Assembly (NCBI GenBank): GCA_026770025.1
Contig: JAMXDE010000011.1
Coordinates: 2,170,001-2,234,000 of the forward strand
DNA length: 64,000 nucleotides
Direction: 5' to 3'
Origin: Craspedostauros australis
Taxonomy: Eukaryota > Bacillariophyta > Bacillariophyceae > Mastogloiales > Achnanthaceae
This document shows, piece by piece, positions 34,233-47,223 of this stretch (its first letter is position 1; each line of letters begins with the position of its first letter). The translations under genes were made by a program, and so were the position numbers. The notes beneath the pieces were generated by a model. That model worked only from the letters and a program-made list of their open reading frames with translations. It was not told the origin of the DNA and did no database searches.

Positions 34233-34633
34233 CACAGCCACCCAACCAAAATAGACCGCACAAGAGAGACGATTCATCCAAACAGCCCTGTTTGTTCCCT
34301 TTTGTCGCGTCAGTCGCGCGCCGGTTCTCACGAAGCACTCATTCATCACGTGTTGGTTTGTGCGTCGCACGCTCCAGAACCCGGATGTACATCCGACAGG
34401 CTTCTTTTGTGCCCTGTTTGAGCCTTTCGAGGAGATTCGGAAGATCCAACTCTCCCTTTACGGCTATTGCATGGGACTAGACAGAGACTAGAAAACACAC
34501 GCGGAGGAGTGCACCTCAACATAACACAATGCAGTACAGTGGCACACTATGCTACCAGACATTCCTCGGATCCGACCAGCATCATGACTATCATAGCATG
34601 GTAGGATATTTAATGTTGTACAGCACACGCAGT
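34233..34633. other. Short intergenic region between two minus-strand genes
   Basis: These 401 nt lie between the predicted start of the hemerythrin ligase and the stop of the CABIN1-like gene. They should hold the promoter of the former and the 3' UTR of the latter. No specific element was recognised. Confidence 0.5.
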
Positions 34634-37600
34634 TTAGGTCGTTGTTGTCTTGGCCTTCTTGGTGGCGGTTTGGTGGTTGCCTTCGAGCTCATCGCTGGAA
34701 GCCATCTGGATCATGAATCGCAGCGTGCTGGGATTTCCGGGCGGCACGGTCAGCTTCACGCGCTTCGTGATGGTGCCGACCTTCACTGTGGTCAGGAAGG
34801 TGTCGCCCTCGGCGAGATCGGGAGGCACAGCCACCTCGCACGGCACCTTCGTCTCATCCTCCGCCTTGCGCTTGTTGTTCGAGCCGCCCGTCGAGGCCTT
34901 CTTCGAAAAGAAGCCGGCGGTCAGGTTCGGGAATTGGCCGCTGGCGTGGGCGATGCTGGCCTTCAGCAGCGCTAGCTTGTGCCCGCCGCCGGACCAGTCG
35001 TTCATGGATTCACCCTCCCCGCCCAAGGATGACGAAGACGACGACCCGCCGGTTGCGCAGAATACTTGCACCAGCAGGTCCACCTCGTTCAACGGACTCG
35101 TCTTGTACCGCCACGCCCGGCTCTTTTGAATGTCGGCAACGGTGCAGTGCATGCGCAGCCAACAGGCGTACGCATGCTTGAAGATCGTGAACAACGTCCC
35201 CTGGTTGGCCCCATCGATGCTCTGCATCAGAACCTTAGCGAAGCTGCTGTTCGCCTCGCGTTTCACGTGGCGAAGGAACGTCATGCATCGGATGGAGTCC
35301 GAGGCGATGAGCAACGGTTCACGTATCGACCCCTTATTCTTCTGCAACGAATCCCTGCAATGGAAACGCGCCGGGAGATCTGGCTTGGCATGGTAGGCCC
35401 ACTTCAAGAATGTTTCTGCCTCCGCTCGTCGGTTGCAAAGGCGCAATGCCTCCAGGTAGGCCGAGATGTACTTCCCACGTAAAGAGTCATACTTGCGGAC
35501 GGAATTGTTCACGATCTGGAACGGCGATGGTTCGGATGCCGAGGTCACCCAGACAGCGCACAATTGGGTTCTGGAATTCATGGCGCAAAGTCACACGTGT
35601 GGAGAAGGCAAACACGAAGAGAGAGATCGCGAATGGATGGATTGGTGGATGGTTACGTGATATTGTGTGAGGTAGGAGTACACGAAGTGAACAGCAACAG
35701 ACATTGCGCTTCCATTCAGAGCATTACACAGTTTAACAGAGCACCGTACATGGCAGTGCCTTGGCAGCTGTACCTGCTTCGTTCTCTGCTTACCTCTTCT
35801 TGTCGAATAGCGATGCGATGATGCGCTCGGCACTGTTTGCGACGGGCATCGATACATCCAGGCCACAGAGCATCTGGCCTTTCGGAGCGACCAACGAGCT
35901 TAGACTTCCTTTGGCCCAACCGTTGACAGGATCATGCAGAACCGGTGCCCACATCAATGCCTGCGCATGTCTGTACACCGATCGATGAAAGAATTGCTGA
36001 TCTTTGCGGCATTTGGCCAGCGCTGCCACGATGTCAACAAGGACTGCCCAAACTCGATCTCGGGTGCTGGCAACATCGCCGATATCATCCTGACGGCTTC
36101 TCTCGCTCTCTTTATTGTCGTTGTCGTTGCCTTTGTCGTTGTCGTTGTCAACGTTCATGCCAGTGCTTTTGTCATTGTCGCCATCACTGGCATTGCTGCC
36201 ATGCCCTTCCTCTTTCTTGCCTGCCTCTTCTCCTGCTTTCGCTTCGGCACTTTCTGTGTCTCCTTCCTGCTCTCCTTTCGTTTCTGTTTCATCCGACTTG
36301 CTTCCCTCCTTTTCTTTCGTTCCCGTCTCTTTCGTGCTCTCTTGCTTTTCATCTGCGTCTGTATCTCTGTCCTTCATTTCAACGTCGCCCGTACCCCCTT
36401 GCTCCTTTTCTTTCGCTTGACTTTCATCTGTCTTTCCTTCGTCTTTCTCTTTCTCTTCCTCCTTCGTTTCAACAACATCTGATCTATCAGGCTTCTTTTC
36501 TTCCAGCGTGCTCGGAGTGTCACCAGCGTGACCTTCATCAGTTGTGGTCACATCAGCTTCACGCGTGCTATCGTCACTTTCCTTCACTTGTTCCTGATTG
36601 CGGTCACCATCCTTAGTGCTCATGTCCATGGTATCAGCTCTGCCTGCCCCCTCCTTTGCATCATTTTTCTGGTCATTTTTCTCGTCAGTATCACCTGCAT
36701 CATCCATCTTCACGTCTGTATCAGCTGCGGGCTTGTCAACTGTCTTACCCTTACCCTTACCCACACCCTCGTCTTTTGCCTTGCTGTCTACCTTGCTGCT
36801 TGGTTTCTGGAACCAGTGAAGCTCAGCAAGCCTGAGGGCCTCTTCTTCGGCAACGCCATAGATGTCCTCATGTTGCAACGCTGCTTGAATGAGACACTTG
36901 AGGCGCGTCGCATGCAGTCTATAGAATATCTCCATCGAACCATGGCCACTCCCGCCTGCCTGATCCAACAGGGTCCCGCCATCGGCCTCAATGCCTATCG
37001 CCTGCTTCAAGGCCGTGGCGTACTTGGTCAACGCGACTGCCATTTTGGATTCATATTGTCGACGCGAATCTGGATGAGTCGGAAATACTTCGCGTTTGTA
37101 GGTTGCGGCAATCTTCTCTTCGCATTTCCCGATCATCATGTCGAGATCCCATGTTTCGTGGACGTCGTCGTCGTCATTATCGTTGTCCCCAGCCGTATCA
37201 TCCACAGCGTCAGCTGCCTGCTGGAAGGCAGCCTTCGCTGCTACTGCCCATTCACGTTTCTCGGCATCTGTAATGATGTTGAGGGGGTAGCCGTACCTCT
37301 GCGATGCCATGATCATGGAGTACAACGCAATTCCGAAAGTTTCGCACACTTCCGAAAGCATGGTTTGCTCCTCTTCGTTACCATCCTTTGGCTTCTTGCT
37401 CCTGTCTTGCTTCTGCCCTGCCTCTTTCTCCTTCTTCTCTTCCAGCTGCTTTGCCTTCGCCTTGGCTTTTTCATTCAGGATCAGGACGGTGATGCACAAG
37501 CATCTATTTGAGAGTGTGCGCAGCGCGTGGACGAACATCCCACCCCAGATAATATGCCAATCCGCCTTGGCAGAATTCTTGAGCTGGCCAATGACTGCCC

Positions 37601-40600
37601 GATCATTGCGCTGCCTCGTCGCCTCAGTTCGAGATGTGGTAATAGCCATTGCTGTCGCCATCGCCGTTCCCGTGCCTGATGTTGACTTGCGTGCTTCGTG
37701 TTCAACATGATCGAGAATATTCTGCAGGGACGCCTGGTCGGACCAGTGATATTCCACGTACGGGCGTAGATTGGATCCCACGAACGAAACGCTGTTTTCT
37801 CGCTGTTCGGTTAGTTCTGCCATCTGCACTGCCACCAAGTCATCATGAGCGAGGAATGGCTTTCGCAGTCTCCTGGTGTTCTTGGGAATGGAGAAGTTGC
37901 TCGATCGGCCAGATCCCTTCATGAGGCCGACTCTATCCGCGATGAGCTCGCTCTTCATTCCGAGGCACTGCGCGGCACGGTACCAGCCCTCTGGGTTGCT
38001 CAGATCGCGCTGGCACAAGTCCTCCAAGATCATGTGGAACTTCTTGTTCAGCTCATCTTCCATCTTGGAAGTGATTAAGTACTCATCTGCCACACCTCCG
38101 TCGAGTTTTGACTTCAACGTATCACCTGTCACCGACGGCAATGGTCCCTTCGCCAGCTCTGCGCAGATCCCCTTTTGAACTGTTCTGATTTCGTGCTGAT
38201 CATCGTCAGATGATGATGCTCTGTCCTTGTTGGCGGCGAGCAGATACTTGCTGATGTCTGGCACACATTCGGCGATGTGGTCAGGGTTGGACATGAACTT
38301 GGTGATTTCCTTCGGTGCATCCAAAACGCAGCTCGTCCCGAAAAGGAATTTCTTCACGATGCTGCTGTTGCTGCTTTCTTCGAAAGGTGGAAGAACAGCC
38401 GAAATCACCTCCAACGCAGCTTTCGGTGGCGACCGTCGCCCTGACGAATATGCCCTGACGATGCAGCGATACAGCTGAGCAGCCGCTTTGGTGCTTTCAA
38501 GCACGTGGTTCTTCGACGCGATTTGATTGGAAAGTGTCGTCGGTCCTGTGTCGGACCCAGTGCTCAGATGGCTGCGCTCGTGCACCAATCGGAATCCGAA
38601 GATGAGCTGGTACGCCTTGTGCAGGGAAGTGTCAAGTCGATCGCCGATCGTTTGTGTTCGGTAGGGGAACGATTGTGCCCAGATACCTGTAGGGTGCGCA
38701 TGGTCTTCACCGTCACCATTGTCAGCGTCGTCATCATCATCGTCGTCATCATCTTCAAAATTCGTGAGAAGCGTATCAGCGAAGAAGTTGAGCACCCTGA
38801 TCACGGCAAGGGGAAGGATGGGGCCATGGCGAGCGGATTCAGGTGTGTCCGTCAACACCAGCGATGTGGCACGTTTTTCGTCAATCCTATGAAAGGCATT
38901 GGTGATGGTCTCGACGGCATGGCAGATTGCGCGAAGCAACTCCTTTCTATCCCACGCCTTTTGATCTCGTCCACTTCTTCCGCCAGTACCCTCGTCGTCT
39001 GCTTGTTCGTGGTCGCTACCATCGGACGAACCATGATGAACGCTCGAATCGGAATCGTAGAACTCAGACAGACCGATGGAATCAGCGGGCGTGGTGTCTG
39101 GTTGGTGTTGTACCAGCGGTGACCGTGGCAGTGGCGAGGTTGCATTCGGATGCATCCCATTCAAGGATCGGGAACTGGCCATGGAACCGCACGTCGCAAT
39201 GAGCAAGACGGCCAATGGTTCGCGGAGATGATACGTGATGGTGCGATCAAATTGGGTCGTTGGATTCGATGTCGACGTATCGCTCCGGGGGCAGCAATAA
39301 TGCCACAGCCAAACAATGCTGTCGCAGAAGTGCCTGATCTCCGCTTCCTCCAACGGTTCACATCGGTTGGATTGTGTGTCGGGAGAATCCGAAGATGCGC
39401 CTGTGTCGCCATCTGGTAGAACGGACAGCAAATGGGACCTCACCAATCTGCCATCGACCAGCTGTGATAGGTTTGCGGACAGCAATGATCCCAGATTGAT
39501 CGAGACGAAGGCAATCAGCTGAGCCTTCTGCACGCATGCTTGCTGCAGGGCAGATCGCTTGTTTCGATTGCGTTGACTCTTGAGCAAGGCCTGAAGGCCT
39601 TTGCGACACTCCGAGATCGTCCTCAGCATCCACTTGGTATATGAACGTGCAATCTCCTTTCTGTCAGGCTGGCCATCCTCCTGGCCGTCCATCTTGACGT
39701 CGTCTGTTTGTTGTGACTCATCCTGCTGCTGCTGCTGCTGCTGCTCTGGTTCTTGCAAAAGCATGAAGTTCGCAAAGGCATGGATTCGTTGCAGCAGATA
39801 CACGTCCCTGCCATTGTTTTGTTCTCGCACATGCCCCATCTTGATTTGCGATGTGCAGATCAGCGTGAATGTGATGTCGATGATTTTCAAGGCGTCGGTC
39901 GTTGCGATCGAGCACCCCCGCAGTGATTGCGTACCAGGCGTCTCCCCGGTTCCACCTCCGCTCGCGTGCTCCACCAACCGATCCAGCAGCAAGCCAAGCA
40001 AACCCACGTACTCGTTGATGCGAATGTTCGTCCTGCGTCTGTCGATACTGCGAAAGTCGCTGTCCTCGTCGTCCTCATCGCTACCGCCACTCGCATCGCT
40101 GTCGCTGAACCCATTGTTCGATGACCCATGGCCGGTGGGATGTTCCTCCAGAAGGCTCATGAGCTGTTCGTTGATCGTCACGATCAACCCGCAGAGCGTT
40201 TCCACAACCTTCGGTGCATTGGCGGGGCTCATCCTGAGGCTGACGACCAGGATCGTCAGAATTGACAGTTCGGAGCGCTCTGCCAGCTTTGGCAAGTCGA
40301 TTTCTGCGACGGGGAGCTCCACCTGCAAGATCTTCTTCGATTGCGACGATGGCGTGCTGTTGTTGATGATCGTGCTGTAGTCCACCAGCAACACTTCGCC
40401 ATACATTGAAAGAAATTCGTGAATCAGCTCGATATGCTTGCAGTCCGCCTTTTCTTGCGTTGCTTTGTATCGCTGATGCAACATCTCTCCGATCTCATCA
40501 AACTCCTTCATTATGCCAGTTCGGTAGATGTCCACATCAGGGGCATCTGCGCTTTGCGATCCATCCCCTGCCTTTTTCGCCGCGAGCTGGGACAGAGCCT

Positions 40601-43142
40601 GCTGGAATCGCTCCCGCACCTCCGACACGATGGACGATGCCTGAATGTCGTCCCGACATTTGGTGAGCGAGTCAACGGAAAGCTCTCTCCAATGAGCCTC
40701 CGTGCGTCCAGGAGATACAAGGTGCGGCGTGGCAAGCACAATGTCTGCTCCTTTCATCACGTCCAGGGCATCGTCGATGTACTCCAACCCGTAGGTCTCC
40801 GCTACCTTGGCTTCGGCAAGGTCGTTGCAGATGCGGCCTCTCCAAAAGTAGAAGTGCGCCGCCAGCCAGTAGCAACGGACCTGGAGCTTCGTCCATCTAC
40901 GAGCCATGCTGTGGTCGGATGTGAGATCGCCGACTGTATCGTCGGAGCGGTGTATGATGGAAACCAGCTCGGGAACCACAAGCGACACGATGCTGGCATA
41001 ATCATCGAACATCACATCTGTGATCTGATGACGATCGCAACTGCGGAGCATGAGCTCGGCGCCAAGCAAATCGATAGCGAACAGCTCGATGGATCGCTGT
41101 GCCGATTTGGTTGCCTCGATTGGTTTGAAGTGGATCGGAATGAGGCCATCGCCCAATCCTCGTCGGCTGATGATCAGATCGAAGCATGAGACGACAGTGG
41201 AAGTCAGCACGAGTGATCCACTGGGATCGACCATGTAGACGTCTTCCGTGTACAGCGCAACGTGCGAGAGGAATTTGGAAAGCAGGTTGAGTGGGTCTGA
41301 TTTGTGCTCGTTCCAGTGCTGGATGAAGGTCGTTAGCGAAGAGTCGCTGATTCGTTCCATGGCTTCCTTGATGTGCAAGTACGATGTGTGGTGCAGCCTC
41401 CCTCCTACTCGGTACCGCTTGTGCACTAGTGATAGTTTGGATGACGGAGTGATGGTTTTGAACTTGCCGAGATAAGATCGCTGCGGTGCGCAGGCCTTCA
41501 TCGACTTCATGTGCTGGTCTTTTGATGCGTGCAAGGTTGCTGCCAAGAAGCACTGCTCGACGGAGGATCGCTTGCTCTTCCTCTCTGCAATCTTGTTGGA
41601 CGCGATTAGTTGCGATTTGAGTCGCTTGGATGATCGGTTCGATCGTTGCAAACTCCGAGCGAGCTGCTCATCGTTCTGGATTGACTGTGCAGTCGCTGCT
41701 GCTGTCGCCGCCGCTGTGGTAGTTCGGGTAGTGTTTGCTCCCGCTGCCGCCGCCGGTGCTGCTGCTGAGGACGATGATTGGGTCTGACTTGGCTCACCAT
41801 CCTTCCTTGATGAATCGTTGCCACTTTGGGATGAGTTTGTCGGTTGCGATCCGTTCGTGGACGGATGAGGTGCGGCTTGATTCGTCAGCCTGTTGTTGGT
41901 GAGGTCGTCGACGGCTGATAAGGCGGGGTTGACAGATACGGACAGGGTTCTGCAGGTTGATTGGAGCGTTGCCACTGAGGCACCGTCAAGATACTTGCAG
42001 ATGGTTCCCAAGATCAGCGACGGCATGGCAAGTATCAACGGGAGTTTGAGATGAATCATGGGCGAACCTAATCGATCAGACTGTGGCTCTTTGCTCTTTT
42101 GATGATGATGCCCGCCGATGGCTGGATTGTGGTTGTGCTCGTGGCCATCCCTGCAGGTCTTGGAGATCAACCGTCCAAGGATCGACCATGAGTAGCGCGG
42201 GATCTGCACCGTCATCGTGTTCGGCGCAGTGTCCTCATCAGGAGGGTAGGCAACGTATGATTCTGGCCATTCATCCTTGCTGAATTGCTTGAGGGCCTTC
42301 AGGATGGTTCGGTTGGGCGGCAGGTGCGGTGGTAGGCATTGGCTGCCGCACTCCAGCGCGTAACGTTGCATCTTCTTGAAGCGCCTCTGCTTCGAAAACG
42401 AACGCCCCAAGTTGCAAGAAATGGTCTCCATGCTGCGTGCCGTGCATGCCAACTTCAACCACACGATCGGGTCTGAGTCATCAAGGCACGAAGCGTCGTA
42501 CAGAGCAGCAAGTGCCAATGAGTGTGAGTCTTCTTTAGCCTCTCCACTCCAACAAGATATCTGTTTCGTCTTGAATGTTGCAAACGTGCACACGACTCCC
42601 TTGTCCAGTACTCCCTGCTGTCTTGGCGCGGTGCTTTCCTTGCCCTCAACTTGGCTTTGAGTTGATGGGGCCGTGTTTGACGATGTGGCGCCTGTTCCTG
42701 CGTCTGTCGTTGCGCTCATTTCAGTTGTATTCGCAGCGGTGGTTGCGGGAGCAGAGGGGCCTCCGCAACAGCTCTGCAGGAGGTCCGAGTAGTTCACCAA
42801 TGCAAGATATGCTACCTCCCGAATCTTCGATTTGTGCGCGTTGGATGATACCAGAGGCGGCGCGTTGCGCACAACATCAAAGATCTCCCACCTTTGAATG
42901 ACCGTCGTCGCATCGTCAGGCCGCGGCTGTGGCTGTTGATCGGGGTGTGGCTGCTGCTGCTGCTGTTTTTCGCGCTGTCGAAGATCATAGATCGTGCCTT
43001 GCAGCGCAGGAGAGCATTCCGTGACCAACGGGTCCAGCAGAACGCCCTCTTCCAGCGACTTTCGGGCCGATATAGCAGCCCGTTGCATCAATGCCACCGA
43101 CGCCTCCATGTCGAAAGCTGCTGCTTCGTCTCCATCGACCTC

Positions 43143-43179
<37 letters not shown>

Positions 43180-43415
43180 TGCTGTTCATGTCCTGAGACT
43201 GCCGCTTGCAGCTGATTCAACGCGCCGATGCATTGCATGGCGACCAAATATGCCTTGCTCAGTCGGGATATCGCAGCTTCCACTGTCTCCGTTGCCACCC
43301 GGCCCTGGCGTCTGCCTTGCTGTTCTGCAAGCTTCGCGGCATCATCATGTCCTGCGGCTCCACCAGCGACACCTGGATGGCTCCTCTTTTGCTGATTCGC
43401 GCCCTCCCACACCAT
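34634..43415 (-). CDS. Giant CABIN1/Hir3-like protein, 2852 aa
   Basis: Two exons on the minus strand, 43415-35794 and 35570-34634, are joined across a 223-nt GTAAGC/CCAG intron in phase 2 (DKK-R-TQL). The ATG at 43415 sits in a strong context (GACCATGG). The frame extends 24 codons further upstream without an ATG. The N terminus has a poly-Gln tract encoded by CAG repeats, then TPR-like helices (VAYLALVNYSDLL, DPIVWLKLACTARSMETI). Long helical regions follow, with DLSNPEGWYRAAQCLGMKSE near residue 1850. About 330 Lys/Glu/Asp-rich disordered residues precede a final helical segment with SVYRHAQALMWAPVLHDP. The overall plan matches CABIN1/HIR3, the scaffold of the HIRA H3.3 chaperone complex. 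I base this on scattered TPR-like motifs, so it is a tentative family call. No catalytic domain is visible. Confidence 0.6.
43146..43177 (-). repeat. (CAG)n repeat encoding poly-glutamine
   Basis: About ten uninterrupted CAG codons on the minus strand encode a Gln run near residue 80-95 of the CABIN1-like protein. The tract is pure and therefore likely length-variable between alleles. Confidence 0.92.
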
Positions 43416-44395
43416 GGTCACACTCTCAGTCGTTTGTGCGTCAAGATGCGCTCGGCTGCCGCTGCTGCCACCCGTGATTACCAACAAGTGGTACGGATGG
43501 AGTTGTGTTGCCTCTGTTTACCCGTCCATCGGGGATGTGGAGAGCGTGTTGCGATGGGGCAGTGCAGTGAATACGACCTATTTCGCGTCCTCTCTGTTTT
43601 TGTTGGATTTTGGTGTGGGGACTCGATTGTGGCGCGTTCATCTCAGTCATGTTAGTCGACAGTTATACATGACTGACCAATTGCGTTGAATGACCCCAAA
43701 CGTGCGCTACTTCGTCGATTCAACGGAGTTACGTCACGCAACGAAATGATTCTGTTGTCAACGTCGGCATCAGTTCGCGCCACGCATGGGCCAATCAGAA
43801 CTGAGCATCGCATGTCAAAAGGCTGATTTCGATTCTTCGCTTGATGTGGAAAGAAAGCGAACAACGAAACACGCACCCATCTCATCAACACGACGTCACA
43901 GATTCATGCAGTAACCCCAACGCAACTTGAATCTTTCATTCTGTTCTCGGAAGGGAAGAAGAAGGAACAAGAATCGCAGAGAGAGAGAGAATGGGAAGGA
44001 GGGAGAGATGACGACAACGACGACGACAACGACAATACGATACCTGCAACATCAAGGAGGGACACACAAGGGATGACGAACATGGCAGCAACGAAGCACA
44101 ACTGCAAAGACAACCGCAATGACGACACGAATGCGCAAGAAGTGCATTTGCAGATCACACTTCAAGTCATAAATTGAAGACGAGCCAAAGTCGAAACGAA
44201 AAGAGACACAAGACAGAACAAGACTGTTTCGAAACTCTTGGGCTCAACCAATGCACGAGCAGAGAAAAAGCAACTGAAACCCGTCCGCAGCTAAACCCAC
44301 ACACAACTCCAAGCCCGAGATCGAGATCGAAGCCAAGGGTCAGCATCCTCCTTCCCAAACACAAACGAAGACACGTCCACTCACCCACCACCACC
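43416..44395. other. Divergent upstream region of the CABIN1-like and URC1-like genes
   Basis: These 980 nt lie between two start codons on opposite strands. They contain a short GA tract (43978-43991) and CGA/ACG-rich runs. The frame of the plus-strand start is open back to 44174 but has UTR-like composition. No further gene was recognised. Confidence 0.5.
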
Positions 44396-46349
44396 ATGCC
44401 GCCAATGGAGACATTAGAGCCGCTTGCCCCGCGCGATCCATCGCCCGAGAGGCAGTCGAAGAAAGCACGCTTCCAGAAAGGTACATCAACATGAGTGCCA
44501 TTGCATGTTTGTGCGCATGAATGCGTCAGGTCAATGAGAAGCACCGTTCGCCAAACTCGACAACGTTCTCCGATGACCGACGGCGCAACTTCAGTGAATT
44601 GCGGGGTACATTACGAGTGTATTGCGGGAGCATTGAGAGCAGCAGCGATGGTTGCCATGGAATGAATAGTCTCTCTTGCCTCTCTCCATGTCATCATTCC
44701 AACCATACCATGTCTCCAAAGAAACGCAATTGCTGGCCCGACTGCGGTTGTTCTGCATGTGAGCGGTGGTGTCATTGGTCACATGTCTTTTCGCCCACGA
44801 TTGATGTCACTCGGTTTTTGCGACGCCATGCCGCTTTCCCCGCGAAGTTTTCTCATCTCAACACATCGACCATTGTCGCCACTGTCACCACCGGCGCCAT
44901 TGCAATTGCTGCAATCGCCATTGCATTGCATTGTACGACGGTTCTCTCATCTGTTGCAATGACCCGCTCCACCCACTCGTGATGGCAGTCCCTGAGCCTG
45001 AAATCACCACCAAGGATCACATCCCCCTCACAACGCACACGGATGCGTTCGGAGTTGATCCCGTTCCTGTCTCATGGGGCCATCCCAACGCCTCTATCCG
45101 CGCTCCCATCATCTGCACCGTGAGGCATTCCTCGCAGCGCAATGCCATCGGCGCACACCAGGGCAGCTACTGCGTGTACACCGGTCTAGCAGTCGCGGCC
45201 AGAAAACTGAATCCAGAGTACGTCCCCAATTTGAAATTGACCTCTCCTGTCTTCAAGATCGGGCCGCACCCGTCCTGGTCAGATCCGACGAAGATCGCTG
45301 CAATGGACCCCTTCGGCCACATGACCACGGAGTGCTACGGTGATTGGTTGGATAAAGGGTGGGATATCCGCCCCACCATCGCCGTGACGCAGGCGCACAT
45401 CGACCTGCCAGAATGCAAGGAAGCCATCCGGACTGGTCGCATGAAACCAGATGGCAAGATCTTGCTGCCCAGCGGGCAGTCCATTTGCTCCAAGGCCGCC
45501 ATCGAGCCGGTTTGGTACTTGCCCGAAATCGCACGACGGTTCCAAACCACGGAGCAGCACCTGCGCCAATCCATCTTCCGCATGACCAACGGCATGTACC
45601 CCGAGCTGATCTCACGTCCGGACATCAAGGTGTTCCTTCCACCCATCGGCGGCCTCACCGTGTACATTTGGGGCGACCCGGACACCATCCCCGACGAGGA
45701 CATCGAGCTGACGTGCCGCGTTCATGACGAATGCAACGGCAGCGACGTGTTCGGCAGCGACATTTGCACCTGCCGTCCTTATTTGACCCACGCCATCGAG
45801 GAGTGCATCAAGACGGCGCAGCGTGGTGGCTGCGGCATCGTCATCTACTACCGCAAGGAGGGACGTTCGCTCGGAGAGGTCACCAAGTACCTCGTGTACA
45901 ACACGCGCAAGCGTCAGGTCGGTGGAGACAGTGCCGCCAACTACTTCTCCTGCACGGAGCAGGTAGCGGGCGTGCAGGACACGCGGTTCCAGGCCCTCAT
46001 GCCGGATCCTCTGCACTTCTTGGGCGTCACCAAGATCCACAACTTCATCTCCATGTCTGACATGAAGTACAACGCCATCGTCGAGACGGGCATCAAGATC
46101 GTGAATCGCGTGGAGATTCCACCCGAGATGGTGCCTGACGATGCGCAGGTGGAAATCACAGCCAAGGTCTTCCATGGCTACAATGCGGGCGAGGCATACA
46201 AGGGCATTGGAGAGGATGAGCTGAAGGCAACCAAAGGGCGCGAATACGCGTACGATGGCAAGCAGGATGGTGATGCTACTACTGTTGCTGCTGCTGCTAC
46301 TGCTGCAACCGAGAAGGAGGACGTCAGCAGCAAGGAATCCAAAAACTGA
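44396..46349 (+). CDS. URC1/GTP cyclohydrolase II-like enzyme
   Basis: Two exons, 44396-44480 and 44989-46349, encode 481 residues. The 508-nt intron starts GTACAT and ends GGCAG in phase 1, joining FQK to VPEPEIT. The start at 44396 is in CACCATGCC. The protein has an N-terminal region of the URC1 type (TVRHSSQRNAIGAHQGSYCV) and a GTP cyclohydrolase II fold. The zinc triad is kept (DECNGSDVFGSDICTC), as is the catalytic loop IYYRKEGRSLGEVTKYLVYN. VAGVQDTRFQALMPD and SMSDMKYNAIV match URC1 rather than bacterial RibA. Fungal Urc1p is needed for uracil catabolism by the URC pathway. Riboflavin-type GCHII activity is an alternative but less likely. No plastid or signal peptide is evident. The last 30 residues are Ala/Thr/Lys/Glu-rich. 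Confidence 0.85.
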
Positions 46350-47223
46350 TGGAAGGGGAAGGCAGAGAGAGAGAGAGACAGAGGAATGGGTGCTCCTTGC
46401 AGATGAAGCACCGCAGTATTGGTATGGCTTGATGGGCCTGGACAAGGTGCAATCATTGTCTTTTTCTGCTTGCTACAGCCGCTGCTGCACATTTTGGAAC
46501 TGCATAGAGTAGAGCAACACCGGTACACGTACGAGCACGTAGGAGTACCATACACACAAACAAACACAAACGACCGCAGGCCATCTGCAATGAAAAGAAA
46601 CGAATAAAAATAGACGTGACCTTGCTACGGGTGCAGTACACTGCTTGTATGCACCAATGATGCTGATCGTACTGTCTCATGTGTTCGTTGTCATCTTCGT
46701 GATGCGCTGTGGCAACACCTGTGGATTATCGCGTGTGCGAGTAGAGTTGAATGGTCCCGCCTGCATCACCGACACAGCATCTGGACAGGTGCCGCCCGAG
46801 CGACCTCGATCAGCTTGGACACATCGAACTTCGCAATGATGCGGAGAGAAGCTCGTCCACTGTGTCACAAGTACTTGTAGCTCACATAATACATGATGTG
46901 GAATAGCTCGTGCTTCACTATGGGATGTACACAACAAATGATGTGATAGGATTGGCTGGATGTAAACGATTCTATTTCAATGCAGCATGGTGTGCCATAC
47001 TGGCAGAGCATTCTATTACTACCAGTCAGGTGATTCCGCTCCGAGCTCATGCAACAAGTGTTCCTTTTACACTACTTGTCCACGCGATCATCATGCGCAA
47101 GTACGTGCCCTACACGCCTTCATGCAGGTAGGGTATGTCATATGGCTTGTGTCCATCGTGGTGCTGTGCGAGAAGGAGGAAGAAGCATCGGGGCTGAGAT
47201 CCAGGTTGATGTTGTGCTGGGGC
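46350..47223. other. Convergent 3' intergenic region
   Basis: These 874 nt lie between the stops of the URC1-like and LHC genes. They hold a short GA tract (46366-46380) and a GAGTACCATACAC element at 46543 that recurs past the carrier gene. No coding potential was recognised. Confidence 0.5.

Noticed and set aside
35934-36616. Leu/Phe/Ser-rich plus-strand ORFs that look like membrane proteins
   Set aside because: They are the complement of the Lys/Glu/Asp-rich tail of the CABIN1-like protein. The apparent hydrophobicity comes from reading GAA/AAG codons in reverse.
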